A stretch of 64,000 bases of DNA from Berberis thunbergii (GCA_003290165.1 QNQO01000796.1:186001-250000), one strand, 5' to 3'; shown: positions 11,662-23,645, numbered from the stretch's first letter. A program made the numbers and translations. Notes: generated by a model from the letters alone, not told the origin.

Positions 11662-11904
11662 ATCTCATCCTTTTGACATTCTTTCTAACTCACCATTATT
11701 TTACTGACATAAATTTGGTCTAGAATCCGCTTTTGACAGTGAGGGAATAAAAGGAGAGCTGAAATCTTTTTTTTTAAACATTTGAATGGTTTGACATCCT
11801 TTGAAACTGGCCCTCTCTCCAAAAGTTTTAGAATGCTCGGGCCCTTTGAATGGTAACTATAATTTTTAAAGAATGCTCCACAAAAGGAGTGATTGGGGAA
11901 AAAT

Positions 11905-11917
11905 TGGTATCAGAGCC
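11905..11917 (+). promoter_or_regulatory. tRNA-Met primer-binding site of the decayed retroelement
   Basis: TGGTATCAGAGCC is the complement of the 3' end of plant initiator tRNA-Met, used to prime reverse transcription by many plant LTR elements and by caulimovirids. It marks the start of the element that continues to about 19.4 kb. Confidence 0.75.
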
Positions 11918-12619
11918 AAGCCTTCATTTTTCTTTGGGGGGAATAGTTGGTAGTCTAAGGTATCATTGGTCAGCCGTTGATAGCGTTGGCAAGCCTAAGA
12001 GTGTTGGTCAGCCGTTAGGAGCCATATCCAAGTGTAAGTCGCCATGGTGAGCGCAGAAGGAGTGATCTTGGTTAGGTGGTCCATTCAAATTAGGTGTTCC
12101 AGCTGTAGGTGGTCCGGATGCAGTATTCCCAACTCCCATCCTCAAATTAAATTGAAGTAAGTTTGTCTTTGTTTTCAAGATTGATTCTAGATTTATCATT
12201 AGATCATTATAGATATTAGATCTTGCAATTATCATGATATCTAGGTATTAAGAACAAAATTTTGAATTTTCAAAATTAGATTTACTTGAAATCATTTTCC
12301 TAAAATCGAAAACCCAATCTTGTTTTCTTATGTATCCTAGATTAGAATTGTGTCATTCAATAAGGTTATATACCTTCTGATGTTCTTAGAAAATTAAATT
12401 GTTTTCTTTTCTTATCAAAACCTTCAATTAAAAGAAGGATCAACCTCTGATAAGATCTTCTAGGTCCTCTCTAAGTGTAAAACAGGAAACTGTCTTAGAG
12501 CTAGATCGATCGATTGACTTGATAAAATTGAAGTCGTTTAATCTCTGTTTTATTCAAACAAAATCTTTAAATTAAAACCAAACTGTTTTCAATTCCAAAT
12601 TCAACTTCAACAAATAAAA

Positions 12620-12955
12620 ATGAAATCTTTTAAGACTAACAGAGTAAAGACCAATAGTCTTAAGCAATTTCAAGGTCATAGAACTTCAACACCTTCTGAA
12701 GTTCTTCCTCAAACAAGTATTGCTAGTCTGAGTGATACGACCCAGTTTCCTCAGAACAAGCAATTAACTTCCAATTTTGAGATACACACTCGACCTCAGA
12801 TGGAGGATCATCCTCCTATCCAATCCTTAACTCAGTCAGAAATGAAGTTTCTGCCTCGAGTAAGTTGTCTGACTTCTCTGTCTACACCTTTCAAGGTCGA
12901 CAAAGAGTTCATCAAAAGAGATTTCTTATCTCTAGAAAACACAGAAAGAAGATGA
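12620..12955 (+). pseudogene. short leader-proximal ORF of the decayed retroelement
   Basis: This 111-codon frame is rich in Ser, Thr and Gln and has no domain I recognise. Its composition resembles the N-terminal part of the next frame, and about 300 bases of broken coding-like sequence link the two (12956-13261). It may be the N-terminal end of one original gag/CP-like protein now split by stops. Confidence 0.4.
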
Positions 12956-13261
12956 AAATTTCAATCACAAACAACAGAAACAGAAAGATTTGCTCTCAAC
13001 AAACCTTTCTATGATTGTTGTGAACAATTAAAAATCAATATACCATTCTTAGACTGGTATTTTAATATTCATGTACCTCAGATTCATGTTTTAACTATTA
13101 AAACTACAAAGCAATGGTATCCATCAGAAACCAATACGGTTAAAAAATCTGTACTACCATTAAGTGAAGCACCCGAAGTTGCTTCTCCATCTACTCAACA
13201 TGATGATGAGAATTCATTCAAAGGAATTTGTAGGGTTATACAATCTAACAATACAAATCTG

Positions 13262-14899
13262 TTGGCTACTGACCTGATCACAAATCATTGTTCAAATGAT
13301 CAGAGTCAGGATGATCAATTGATTAACACTCAATTGACTCATAACCAATCCTTTGAAGCAAAACCAGTATTGTACAAAGTTCCTACTGATGTACCTACTG
13401 ATGTAGAACGTAAAGTTCTTATTTCTCAACATCAAAAGATTCAAAACACTAATTGCAAATTAGCAGCGCTTACTAGTAACAAACCAAATGTTACTACTGT
13501 CTCTGCTAAAGATAAAAATAATTGTATTAATAATTTTGATCCAATGATTGAATTAGATCGTTTGAATTATATTCAATACGATATCAATCTGTTGAAATAT
13601 GCTCAACCTTCTAGCATTGAATTAGATCATCATTTGACTTATTGTCAATATGAGATCAATTCCTTAACAAATGCTAAACCAAGCATAAATCAACATTCAA
13701 ATCCAAAAATGAATATGCAATCTGAAGGAACTTCATCCCTTCAAATGAATGCATTAATTTCTACAAAGTATCTCTATACATGGAATATAGATGGTCTCTC
13801 TGTAAAAAATATGATTGAGTTACTCCATGAAATGATAATGATAGCCTCTGTTTATCGTAGTCAAGGGAAACCTGAGACTACAATAGCAAGACTACTCATT
13901 GATGGATTTTCTGGACTACTCAAAAAATGGTGGGATATTTATCCTAAGCAAAAACAAAACCAATTATTAGAAAATCCCAGAAACACTAAATCTAAGGGTT
14001 TAGTCAGTCCTTATGCAATTCATAGATTGATCTTCTGCATCTTGGAAATTTTTGTGGATACTTCTAATACAAACAATGAAATATTACTGTCAAACCTTAA
14101 GTGTCCAACATTAAGTCATTTTTGGTTTTATAAACATATTTTCATCCAACAAATTAAGAATCAATCTGATTCTAATAATCCAATTTGGAAGCAGAAATTT
14201 ATTTCTGGTCTTCCTTCAAAATTTGCTAAGATCTGCCAAAACAGATTAACAGCAAATAATCTCGGTGATATCCCCTATGACATGTTATCATTTGCAGATA
14301 TCATCCTTTTCGTTAAAAGCTGTGCTTTGCAGCTTTACAATCAAATTCAGAACCAAGATACAATTTATCTTGATTCCTGTAATTCAATTGGAATTCAGAA
14401 CCAAGATACATTTTATCTTGATTCCTGTAATTCAATTGGATCTGATGAAGTTCAAATCTCTCATCAGCAGCCATCTCGTTCCAAACTTCTTTATCGGTCT
14501 CATCCAGCCCGAAATTTAAGTCCAAACGTCCATATGGACCAGAACCTCTCAAGCCCAAGGACTATGATCGGTATTATAGTTCACCCAAAAGGCATAGGAC
14601 ACACAAGTCCACGACCAAGACCAGTGGGTTGCAAAACCCCAAGTCTCCCAAATCTGCTAAGAAGCATTCAAAGCCCATATGCTATGAATGTGGACGCCCA
14701 GGTCATTATGCACAAACCTGTGCAATGGCCCAAAAGACTGGCAAAACCCAAAAGACTGGCAAAACCCAAAAGACTTGCAAATTGGCCCAACCTTCTCAAT
14801 TTGCAGCTGTGTCTAAACCCAGTACGAATAAGTGTATACAAGTTCGTACCAATTCAGATTCTGAACAATCTGATGAAGATTTTCAGATTCCCAATCTGA
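13262..14899 (+). pseudogene. gag/coat-like protein of a caulimovirid-like retroelement
   Basis: This 545-codon frame is low-complexity and Asn/Gln-rich for its first 170 residues. It then enters a region (about residues 175-370) with YTWNIDGLS, ARLLIDGFSGLLKKWW and SGLPSKFAKICQNRL, the pattern of the gag/CP-like domain found in many plant pararetrovirus-like elements. A 39-base direct repeat (a NQDTIYLDS-type unit, twice) occurs at about residues 365-395. Near 14510 the true reading shifts into the next frame, so the last 130 residues here are out of frame with the ancestral protein. The role would be packaging of the element RNA. No intact particle protein can be inferred. Confidence 0.6.
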
Positions 14900-16041
14900 A
14901 CAATCTTTCTGCTTCAGAATTCTTTGCATCAAATAATAATGATAAATGTGTTGAAACTAACCAGAGTCACAAGTTTCTTCACATTACAAGAAATCTCAAT
15001 TTCAGAGTAAACTCTGAGTTCATAAAATTCTTTTATGAACACAAACTAAATTTTGACAGAGTTAAAAGATTTTTAGCATCTTCTATTCTTGTCAATCAAT
15101 ACGAAGAAAATGATATCAAGACTGAGATTGTGGTTTTAAATCAAAATCGGACTCAATCTCTGAAGTTTGATTCTTCATCTTCTTCTGATATTGTTCAAAT
15201 TTCGCAAAAATGTTTAAATAACATTAATCAAGCAAAGCATCAGCGTTGGTTTTATCAAATCAACCTCTGTATCAATCAAGATCTTACCATGAGGTGTAAG
15301 GCTCTTATTGATTCATTTGCTAAGTTTGCTGATCTTTATGAAGGATTAATTCCTATTGTGAATCCTCGTATCTTGTCCATGGCTAACATCCCTAGATTAG
15401 CTATACAAGATAATTGGACTAATGCCTATAAGGTCTGTATCAAAAAGGATTTCTTGCGAGTCCAAAGCATGACCCAACAAGAATTTGGTATATCATGTTT
15501 TGCTACAATTCCTCCTTTTAAAGTTACATCTTATGGCATTATCACATTCAATATAGGAACTGAATTTCAGCCTCCTTTCATTCTCAAATATGAAATTATT
15601 GAGAGAAACAATATCAAGCTCGATATGTGTTTCCTTAATTTCATTTTTCACAAACAATGCTTTGAAATTAAACCATATAAGTTCTTAAAAAAGGAAGTTC
15701 ATAAACTCCTTCAATTAGGTTTAATTCAAGAAACCATAAAACCTCTAACTAGGTTTAATTCTTATGACTCAGTTGCAATTCGCAATTATAGTCATCACAA
15801 ATTCTGTGACACTCTGTTTAAATTTACAGAGTCATCACTCTCCTGGGGTCCAGCTCATTCCAGTTGTTACCCTAACCTCTCTGTGTCTCTTAAAGATCCA
15901 CATCTCCTCGAGACACTCACAATCTCTTGTCAGTCCAACAACTTTGATTTGGTCAAAGAAGTTGCACCATTTGCTTTAAGATTTATAATCATGTATAGAG
16001 CAATAAAAACTCCATTGAGCCCTATATCTTCAAATTTATGA
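14629..16041 (+). pseudogene. zinc knuckle and aspartic-protease-like part of the retroelement
   Basis: This 470-codon frame overlaps the previous one. Near its start (residues 18-31) is a CCHC zinc knuckle, CYECGRPGHYAQTC, followed by three short KTGKTQ-type repeats. Around residue 222 the sequence CKALIDSFAKFADLYEGLIP aligns with the place where retroviral-type proteases have D-T/S-G-A, but the Gly is replaced, so the active site is lost. Near residues 365-380 a VHKLLQLGLIQET segment fits the very start of a reverse transcriptase domain, after which the homology stops. The reverse transcriptase body appears deleted. Confidence 0.6.
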
Positions 16042-16330
16042 AAGAGGACACACCATCCTTTTTGAAAACAATGACCAGATAACTAATGAATTTATCCACA
16101 GAACAATTCAATGGGATCAGGTCATTCCCTCAGAACATTGGAACCTTGAAGGAACCTCTCTCCTAAGAAGTCTTCCTCCAATTCAAAGTGATCCACATTA
16201 TCCTGTTATTCATGTCTTTTATGACATTTCTTGCAATCCTTGCAATGACTCCCTAAGTCTTCCCAAAACGTGTCTAAATCAGATAACTTCTGAATATAGG
16301 ACATGTTGTTATAAGATAGAAATCAAAAAC

Positions 16331-17638
16331 TTGGTTTCTTCCAATTCTCATTGGAATAGTGCTAATACAGTCACTGATCTAACTAGAGAAAATCTTCAGT
16401 CTGTTATAAAGGCTATGCCTTTAATCCAGACTTTCCATTGGATTTATTATCCACTGTCTTGCAATGATCTTCTTTTAAGATTTCACCCTACCTATGAACT
16501 TTACAAGATCGATCTCATGCATGACTTCATTGAGATTCTAAATATCTTGCATAGAGACGTTTTCTCTCTATGTCATTTTTCAAAAATCAATCTCATGAAT
16601 ACCCTCACTGAGATTTTGACGATCTTCAAAAGAGATTGGTTATCTCTATCTTCAATTAAGTATTTCATTGATCTCTTGATCGCCTCTAAATCAACCTGCC
16701 AAAGAAATCAAAGATTAAGAAAAATGAAAAACACTCACTATATGTTTTTCTTTATTTCTTTATTTTTCAAATATCAAAATTTTATTGAGATTAACACACA
16801 GATCTCTAGATCAAATGAATTTGCAACTAAATTCCAAAATGAATTTAATCGCAAAATTCTTTTACCAAAGATTTTCAAAATGTTTTCTCATGATTATTGG
16901 TTTTACATAACCCAAAATCAGTTAGGTCTATGGACTAGTGTCTATCTACACAAGCCCAAAGCCCATGTCTGTCTTGTCAGGCCCAATCACAAGTATCTTC
17001 CTTGTTTAAGACTTTCTAATCTCGAGGTTTATCTCGAAACAGTCAAACCAAGAACAGTCACACTAGGATACAGTGGTATACATAACCAGTATTGTCTTCC
17101 TCAGTGTATTCATGACTTTATCTGCCAATACCATTCAGGTATTTGGTATTTCAATACTTCTTCTGAAGTCTTCTCCATTGCATTATGCATCATGTTATTC
17201 CAAATTGAATTGATCATGATTTTTCAAAATCAAAATCATATATTCAATTGTCTATATTATTTTCAAAATGATTTAACAAATCATATTTTTCAAAATGATT
17301 TAACAAATCATATTTTTCAAAATGGTTTAACAAATCATTCTTTTCAAATAACTTTTAAATCCATTAAAAGGATTTTAAATGTTTTCAAGCAGATCTTTGC
17401 CAAGTGGCATGATCCTTTTCAATCATTGATTTTGTGTTTAACAGAGAATGACAACTCTCTTGTATGTTCATTATCCAGAGAGTTTTGTTTGGCAACAATG
17501 AGTTCTTCTAACTCATCGTCTCCTAAACCTTTTTCTGTCCCAAAACCAAATCAAAATCCCAATATGCTATGCTGCCTTCTGCATCAAAGCATCAAACCTT
17601 TCTTTCTTCTGTCCTTGCTCAAAGGTTCAATCCATTGA
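16331..17638 (+). pseudogene. unassigned retroelement ORF
   Basis: This 435-codon frame has no recognised domain. It is rich in Phe, Ile, His and Asn and has a threefold repeat of an IFQNDLTNH-type unit near residues 315-340, encoded by direct DNA repeats at about 17262-17335. The frame upstream (16041-16331) can be read through in another phase, so the ORF is probably part of a longer ancestral protein. Its position between the protease-like region and the 365-codon ORF ties it to the element. Confidence 0.4.
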
Positions 17639-18666
17639 ACACGGAAGTCACTGGCTCTTCCAGAACCAGTTCTCCAGAGCCGTTACATTCGGCATCAAAT
17701 CGGGTTTTCCCACAGAAATGTCTTGAATATATCTGCACGATCGAACCTTCGATGTACGATCTGATTAATGAGCCCCTGCTCATAGCCCAAAATCTGTTTC
17801 TTCCTCAACAACAGTTTGAAGAAGCAGACCCTTCCAAAACTCAAGAATTCTACGAGTTCATTCTTGTAGATTCAGATTCTGTTATAGTAACTCATCACTA
17901 TAACAATTCTGAAAATATTGCAGTCTCCTACTGCCAAATCATCAAAGTTCTCTCTGAAGCTGATTGGAACCAGCTTCCCCATTTTCCCAAAAAGTTCTCA
18001 GTGAACTATGTTCCTCCAGTCTACAATTATCTTGACTACAAGCTAGCTTGGTCAAGAGCCTTCTTCATTCAATCACAGAGCTGTGGTCATTCATGGCTTC
18101 TTCAGTTCTGTCCAATATTCTGTCAAAAGACTATTCCACTTTGGTTTCAACAAACATGGTGGAACTGTTTTGGTCCCATTCCAGATATCTTCCCTCCTGC
18201 TGTACAAGAAGGATGGAAGGTTTTTCAGTCTCAATACCAGCCTCCAATGCCGTCTACTGAACAGGTGTTGTCACTCTGGTTTTTTATTCAATTCAGATTA
18301 TCTTGGATTTTATGCTGGGATTACCAGTGTTCAGAGTTATCCAATCCATGTCAATCTCAACAATCACCAAAGTGGTTTTGTCGCCGCTTCATGGTCAAAT
18401 GGTGGTCTCAACTTGATCACTCCAATGCAACAAAAGAAGGAGTTCTCAGCTTCTTCTCCAAACATCCTCAAGTACCTGCTCCTCAGGTAAATCCCATTTC
18501 TCCATGGTCTGAAGAAAAAGCTCTCCGCCACCTTCTCAGACAATCTCCAAGAAAGCTGATTCCTAAGCAGCTTTTTGAAACAATAAGCTCAGAAGCATCT
18601 GAAGAAGACGATGCAACAGTTCTTCCCAAGGTTGATGATGACTGTTACAATGTCTTCTCAAATTGA
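17569..18666 (+). pseudogene. Trp-rich ORF of the retroelement (365 codons)
   Basis: This frame overlaps the end of the previous ORF. It contains FYEFILVDSDS, a Trp-rich block with PLWFQQTWWNCFGPIP and IFPPAVQEGWKVFQSQ, then FRRFMVKWW-like spacing (here CRRFMVKWW) and an acidic C-terminus (SSEASEEDD). I associate this pattern with proteins that accompany the gag/CP-like domain in plant pararetrovirus-like elements. That is a recollection, not a database match, and the function is unknown. A frame change near 18260-18300 is likely because a good alternative frame covers 18083-18490. Confidence 0.45.
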
Positions 18667-19500
18667 CTAAGTGGACCCATGTCCAGTTTTGCAATCAACA
18701 GTGTTATCTGCCACCTCCACAAACACTCAAAGGCCTTATCCGCCACCTCCACAAGCAAACAACGACTTTACAGTCGTCCATGACCATCAATAGCAGGATC
18801 TGCCAGCTCCAAAAACAACAAAAGTGCTTTCGGCTATAGTCAACAGACAGCCCGACAAGCACCATTCTTTCTTTGCAAAAGCCTCCGCGTGAAGCTACAG
18901 TCAACTCAATTAAAACAGCTACAGTCGAAGCATCTTCAACAGTGTCTGCCGACAGTCAAAAGGTGCACAGTCGAAGCATGATTCAACAGTCCACCTCCAC
19001 TCACATAAAGGACAAATAGTCCAAAGGATTTTTATCCTCCAGCAAGGCTTCCTCTCGAAGCAACCTTTAGATATAAATATAGAAGTAGGTTGTATATGGA
19101 AGGAGAGTTTTTTTTAGGACTTAGATTTAATCTCTCCCCTCTAAGCAATTGTAATCCTGTAAGTCTCTTAAGCTTTCCTCTCTGTTTTCTTTTATTTTCT
19201 TTTCTACTTCTTGTATATTACTTCTTGATTATTAATAAAGAAGTCTTTCATCTATCTTCTTTATTTTATTTATCTCTTTTTTTATTTTGTCTACGATCTG
19301 TTTTTACTTGAACATCTCATTATTCACCCCTAAGAAGGTGAATTGGCACCGTTCGTCTAAACAGATCAAGGATAGGATATAAGATGGGTTAAGATTTCTG
19401 TATTGATTTCAGTATTTCTTATTTTGTTTCTCCAAAATTTTGTTGCATATTATCTGCATATCATACTATTTGCCATCTTCTTCTATCTATCATCATCTTT
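18667..19500 (+). other. 3' noncoding region of the decayed retroelement
   Basis: Repeated CAGTCGAAGCAT and CCACCTCCAC motifs occupy 18700-19010. A TATAAATATAG box follows at about 19072, a pyrimidine-rich stretch at 19120-19300 and AATAAAG near 19234. This fits a terminal promoter/polyadenylation region. No ORF is supported. Confidence 0.45.
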
Positions 19501-20259
19501 GATAACTCCTGGGGAAATAGACAGGTTTCAGTAATTGATGACAGAAGAGGAACAATAACTCCAAGCAGTTGGTATAAAATTTATTTCTCCCAAAAGAATG
19601 GCCAAGGAAAGAAAATCATTCATAAGAAATACGAAATTGGTATAAAAGCTATATTGTGCAGAAGATTATTTTAATCAACCATATGGGACATCATGTTAGG
19701 AGGCTATATCCATGATCCAAGCTATTTAACTGAAAGAACTCGAGGACACAAATTTCCTTGGATAATGGCAAGCAACCTGGGCTCTATTCAGAGTAGCTTA
19801 CCCACAAGACCACCAACAAGTTTTCTTCATCTTCTCTGCTAAGTGCTAAGAAGATGAGCACGATTTCAGAATTGTCAACTAGAGGTATCTCATGTGACTT
19901 GCACAATTCCTTTTATTATCAACCCCAAAGTTATCCAATCTCATCAGAAGTTTTGAATCTCATATATAATCCTGAGAACATAAATGCAAGGAGAATGACC
20001 AAAATATGAACATTGCAGGAAAAGAAATGGTTAAAAAAGCACAAAACGATACCTAAACAGTGTAATCCTTAATTAGTTACTAAAATAGTAAAAAATAAAT
20101 ATATACATATAAAATTTTAAAATAATTGAACATACAACTATTATAATTGAATAAAATACAAAAAAATAACTCCTGAAATCAATAAAGTAAAAGCTGAAAA
20201 AGAACAAAACAAGAAAAAATTGAAAAAAAGAAAGAAAAAACAATATGAAGAATAAAACT
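19500..20259. repeat. host tandem unit, copy 1 (segment A end, segment B, AT-rich tail)
   Basis: This starts with a shortened segment A (GGTTTCAGTAATTGATGACA near 19530), then segment B (AGGAGGCTATATCCATGAT at about 19700), then an AT-rich tail with AACTCCTGAAATCAATAAAG. The tail is interrupted at 20260 by a minus-strand LTR element. The same order recurs around 30.3 kb and 33.7-40.2 kb. Confidence 0.65.
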
Positions 20260-20537
20260 TGTGGAATAACGAAAATTGAAAGATGATGCAGGAAATAAAA
20301 TAAAATAAATTGAACGAGAAAGTAAATCAACCATAAATAAATGAAACAATAAATAAACTTTTTTTCACCAATCAACTAACTAACAATGGACAACCTATGC
20401 CTTATTTATAACTACGATAACTTACAAAACAAACGCTAAATCTAATAGGAAACAATGTCCTAATTGCACTGTTACTAAATAGATCATATTACAATATAAC
20501 TAAGAAATACTATTCCTAAAAGAAACTTAATTACAAC
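20260..20537 (-). repeat. N1 3' LTR
   Basis: It begins TGTGGAATAACGAAAATTGA on the plus strand and ends in TTACAACA. It is clearly alignable with 22226-22500 along its whole length, with many scattered differences, so the insertion is old. Confidence 0.65.
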
Positions 20538-20648
20538 AACCTTTCTGGGTTGAACAAGCTCGCCCTCAAGCTTAAAGTCTAAAAAGTCCACAGAAGACAA
20601 ACAACCATTGGTTACACAATGTGAAGTGCTCCAGCAGAAGATGAGCAC

Positions 20649-21276
20649 CAAGGAAGCACAGACTCTTCAAAAACTTGTCGTATTCTTGTCCAACATGTAT
20701 CCGACACACGACACTCACTTGACACGTCTCTTACACGTGTCGGACACTTGGTCAACGTGTCGGCAGGTGTCAGACGCATGGTCAATGTGTCAGACACGCC
20801 TCTGATACACCCAGAACTTGGTCAGGACACAGTCTAGATTTGAAAAATCAATTTTGTTTTATATTTTACTTTTAAGTGTTTATAAATAACCACGTAATAT
20901 AAAAGTTATTGATTCATCTGAAGTGAATGACTATTTCAATTGCGATTTAAGACAAATAGGGAAAAAAATCACTAAAGCATAGAGGTAGAGTCTATATTTT
21001 TTTTCTCAATCTTTGCTTCTTATTTTTCTCTCATTTGCTTATTCTCTCCTATACTTCTTTTCTACTATACTTTTTATCTACTTTAATTTTTTTCTTCCAA
21101 CAATATCGTCTTCTTCAAGATACTTTAGGAAGACACTTTATTAGATTATTATTTATATGACTTATTAAAAAAAATAGTATGACGTGTTTCTGAGTCCTAA
21201 TTTTTGAAAAATTATTGAGTTAGCCTGTCGTGTCCGTGTTCGACACGAAGCCGTTGTTCGTATTCGTGCATCCTTG
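20649..21276. mobile_element. hAT-type non-autonomous transposon, copy 2
   Basis: The ends are CAAGGAAGCAC at the left and CAAGGATGCAC as the reverse complement of the right end. A perfect 8-bp duplication ATGAGCAC flanks it (20641-20648 and 21277-21284). The CGTGTC/GACACG subterminal motifs match the element at 9777-10807. It lacks that element's minisatellite and has no transposase. It is nested inside N1. Confidence 0.85.
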
Positions 21277-22225
21277 ATGAGCACAAACTTTTCCTTTGTA
21301 ATTACTAGAGCATCAACAATCAAATCAAGAATGCACTTCAAAAAATTATGTCCGAAATGAAACTCTCTCACTTCATGAATTGAATAAGATGCAAACTTCT
21401 CCCTTGAAATTAGCCACGAAAGTGTCCCAAGTTGGATTGGTATTGACATAAACGTATCAGCGGTGGAGACATGGAGAGGCTGCAGGGTCGACTTAGATAT
21501 AGGGCGATAAGACTGGGGGCTATTGCGATTGAGGAGTGGAACATGGTGAGCTATTATGTTGATCAACAGTGGGGAAGGTGGTTGCGGATTAGAGGGGGCG
21601 ATCGACTATTTGGGTGTGGTCAGACAGGATGACTGAGGGGGAAGGAATAGGGAGGCGAGGGGAAGTGTTATGAGAAGATCGATCGACTAAGGCAAAGATT
21701 TAATCGAAGCTAAAATAAGGCTAAGTTGGTGGTTGATCGAAATAGATGGGTTGTGTTAAGCGATAGACCTGGAACTAGGTTGGATGGCTGACCGCTGACC
21801 TGAAGGTGGGGAAGCTCTCGATCAGCGGTGAAAGTGGGGTGATGCAATCATTTTGTTGGACGGTGGCCGGTGGTGAACGTTGCAGTTAGGGTTGAGTTGA
21901 GGGTACATGTTTGTATCACCTTGGGGGTTGTTGGGAGACGGTCGACAACGGGGATGGGTTATCTGCCTTTGGTGCGCCATCAACGGTGTTGGGTGCATGC
22001 TCCTGTGGCGCTGCCATTGATGGTGGTGCTGCTTGGGTGTATCCCATGTCTTTGTTGAAGATCCGATCTCTGCCCTAAATTTTGCGAACCCTGCAAACTC
22101 TGCCTTTATTGCTGTCCTGAATTTTGCGAATATTAAGTACATTCTCTCTTGTAGTCTTGCTTCTTCTGTTATTTTTTTGTCCAAATCGAACAAAACAATA
22201 ATAATTGTTCGGCTCTAATACCAAT

Positions 22226-22500
22226 TGATAGAATAACAAAAATTGAAAAATAATATGATAAATAAAATAAAATAAATTGATTGACAAAGTAAATCAACGA
22301 TAAATAAAAAAGAAATAAACTTTTTTTCATCAATCAACTAACTAAAAATGCTTAACCTTTACTTTAATTATACTAACATAACTTCTATAACAAACTCTAA
22401 ATTTAATAGAAAATGATGCGCTAATTGCACTATTACTAAATAAGTCTTATTACAATATAACTAATAAATATTATTCCTAAAAAAACCTAATTATATCACA
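22226..22500 (-). repeat. N1 5' LTR
   Basis: It begins TGATAGAATAACAAAAATTG on the plus strand and ends ATATCACA. The primer site lies directly outside its start on the internal side, which sets the element orientation. Confidence 0.65.
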
Positions 22501-23189
22501 ATAATAATTATACATATTTAATTAGAAAACAAATGCTAGTTTTAAACAAAATAAAATTTAAGACATAACCAAAACCAAATTATGTACGTCACAAAGAGCA
22601 AAAGACGCCAAATCGGAAGGATGGGGAAACAAAACATTATAAATCTTAATTAAAAAATAAGAATATAGTCAAAACCCCTTTGTGTTACCAATCACAATGA
22701 CAATAAGCAACAATATGAACCATAAAAGATCAGCACATCATCCATTCCATCTACCAGAGCTTATATGATGATAAATTGAACCATATGAGTTGAATTGGTT
22801 TCAACAATTGATGGCAGAAGATGATCGAAAACTCCAAGCTACTCGTATAAAACCCATTTCTCCCAAAAGAACAACCAAAGCTCTCCAACGATATTTTTGT
22901 AGAAAATTTCAAGGTTGTCAACTCGAGACTAATGGAACTTAATTAAATGTGGGGAGAAAATCTGACTCAAGAACACACAATGCACAGTTGAAACCTCTGC
23001 GTGGCAACGATATAATTTATTTCCCATTTCAAACGAATCGTCATGAAGTTCACATAATCTAGCCAATCACTTCCCAATTTATGCATCGTAGCCGTCATAG
23101 ATCGCATACTGTTTTTTCCAAACTCTTTGTAAAAACCATGACACAATGCAAAGAGAAAGCTAAAAATCACGCAAAAAACTAATGGAGGT
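22501..23189. repeat. host tandem unit, segment A copy (left of the copia element)
   Basis: Recurring blocks are present in the usual order: CACAATGACAATAAGCAACA, GAACCATATGAGTTGAATTG, GGGGAGAAAATCTGACT and ATTTATGCATCGTAGCC. They match 32760-33540, and 40360-40431 plus 59317-59760. The copia insertion at 23190 splits the segment, which resumes at 29888 with GGTGTAGGTATCAAC. A minus-strand 84-codon frame here is not conserved in the other copies. Confidence 0.6.
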
Positions 23190-23644
23190 TGTTGGACAAA
23201 TCCAATAATGTGGGCACACATATGTAATATAACGTGTATTGCTATCTTAAAGTATAGTCCATTTAAATATGTGATCTAATAGGGGTATTGGACTATAAGG
23301 TATTAATAAATAACATGGTGTAAATAAGGATGTAATTTCTAATTCAATGAGGGGCAGAATTGGAAATTCACAGCCCGTAATTTGAAGGGTTGTGACTTAT
23401 GGACATTATAAATAGGATGGGTCCCCGATTGAGCGTATGCGTAGAAAGAACAAAACTTTGGAATTATTTTCTGTATCCTCTCAACAGAGATCTAAGGGAA
23501 AACGCTTGAATCAATCGGAAGATCCAAACAATCCAAACTCATCACAATCAACGGGGAAATCGCTATGGATCGATCCGGTATGTTTCTGTTCTTCTTATTT
23601 CCATTGAATCAACTAGAGTCTTAAGCGTATGATTTAACACAACA
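23190..23644 (+). repeat. copia 5' LTR
   Basis: The LTR has TGTTG/CAACA inverted ends and a TATAAATA box at 23407-23414, which would start transcription of the element. It differs from the 3' LTR at two sites (CAACAGAG versus CAATAGAG, and ACGGGGAAA versus ACGGGAAAA). Confidence 0.95.
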
Positions 23645-23645
23645 A

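Larger units (their letters stand above)
9380..11760 (+). pseudogene. degenerate repeat with LINE zf-RVT remnant, copy 4
   Basis: The plus strand keeps a 92-codon frame at 9559-9837. Its middle reads NNESVDHTLISCPLTRHI, a close fit to the zf-RVT (zinc-binding, C-terminal) region of plant LINE reverse transcriptases. The frame then runs into a hAT insertion at 9777. The LINE-like sequence resumes at 10808 and is interrupted again at 10988-11661. With both insertions ignored, the order of blocks follows copy 2 (7860-8460). It is a decayed pseudogene. Confidence 0.6.
11850..19500 (+). mobile_element. decayed retroelement with caulimovirid-like gag/CP region
   Basis: The order is: primer site at 11905, a leader of about 700 bases, then overlapping open frames at 12620-12955, 13262-14899, 14629-16041, 16331-17638 and 17569-18666. 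The 3' part has TATAAATATAG near 19072 and AATAAAG near 19234, which look like a promoter and a polyadenylation signal in a terminal region. I could not find a pair of LTRs, so the exact ends are unknown. It may be an endogenous pararetrovirus-like sequence or an LTR retrotransposon whose LTRs have diverged or been lost. A readable reverse transcriptase core (the YxDD box) is missing, so it is defective. The right flank at about 19500 joins a segment-A host repeat. Confidence 0.55.
20260..22500 (-). mobile_element. non-autonomous LTR retrotransposon N1 (minus strand)
   Basis: Two direct repeats of about 275-280 bp (20260-20537 and 22226-22500) flank an internal region. Just inside the right repeat, at 22211-22223, is GGCTCTAATACCA, the reverse complement of a Met-tRNA primer site with one change. 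The element therefore runs on the minus strand. The internal region has one weak minus-strand ORF (21822-22193) beginning with a coiled, charged gag-like stretch, and no pol. The length (2.2 kb) suits a TRIM/LARD-like derivative. A hAT insertion occupies 20649-21276. I could not define a clean target duplication. Confidence 0.65.

Noticed and set aside
11905..11917. tRNA gene suggested by the Met-tRNA-like sequence
   Set aside because: Only the 3'-end complement is present, with no cloverleaf; it is a primer site, as are those at 23646, 22211 and 32352.
13262..18666. Intact endogenous virus
   Set aside because: The polymerase core is missing, the protease site is ruined and the frames are broken, so only a defective remnant is supported.
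20073..20375. 100-codon hydrophobic minus-strand ORF that looks like a membrane protein
   Set aside because: Its Phe/Leu/Tyr-rich composition comes from the AT-rich tail of the host repeat, and it crosses the border of the N1 LTR.
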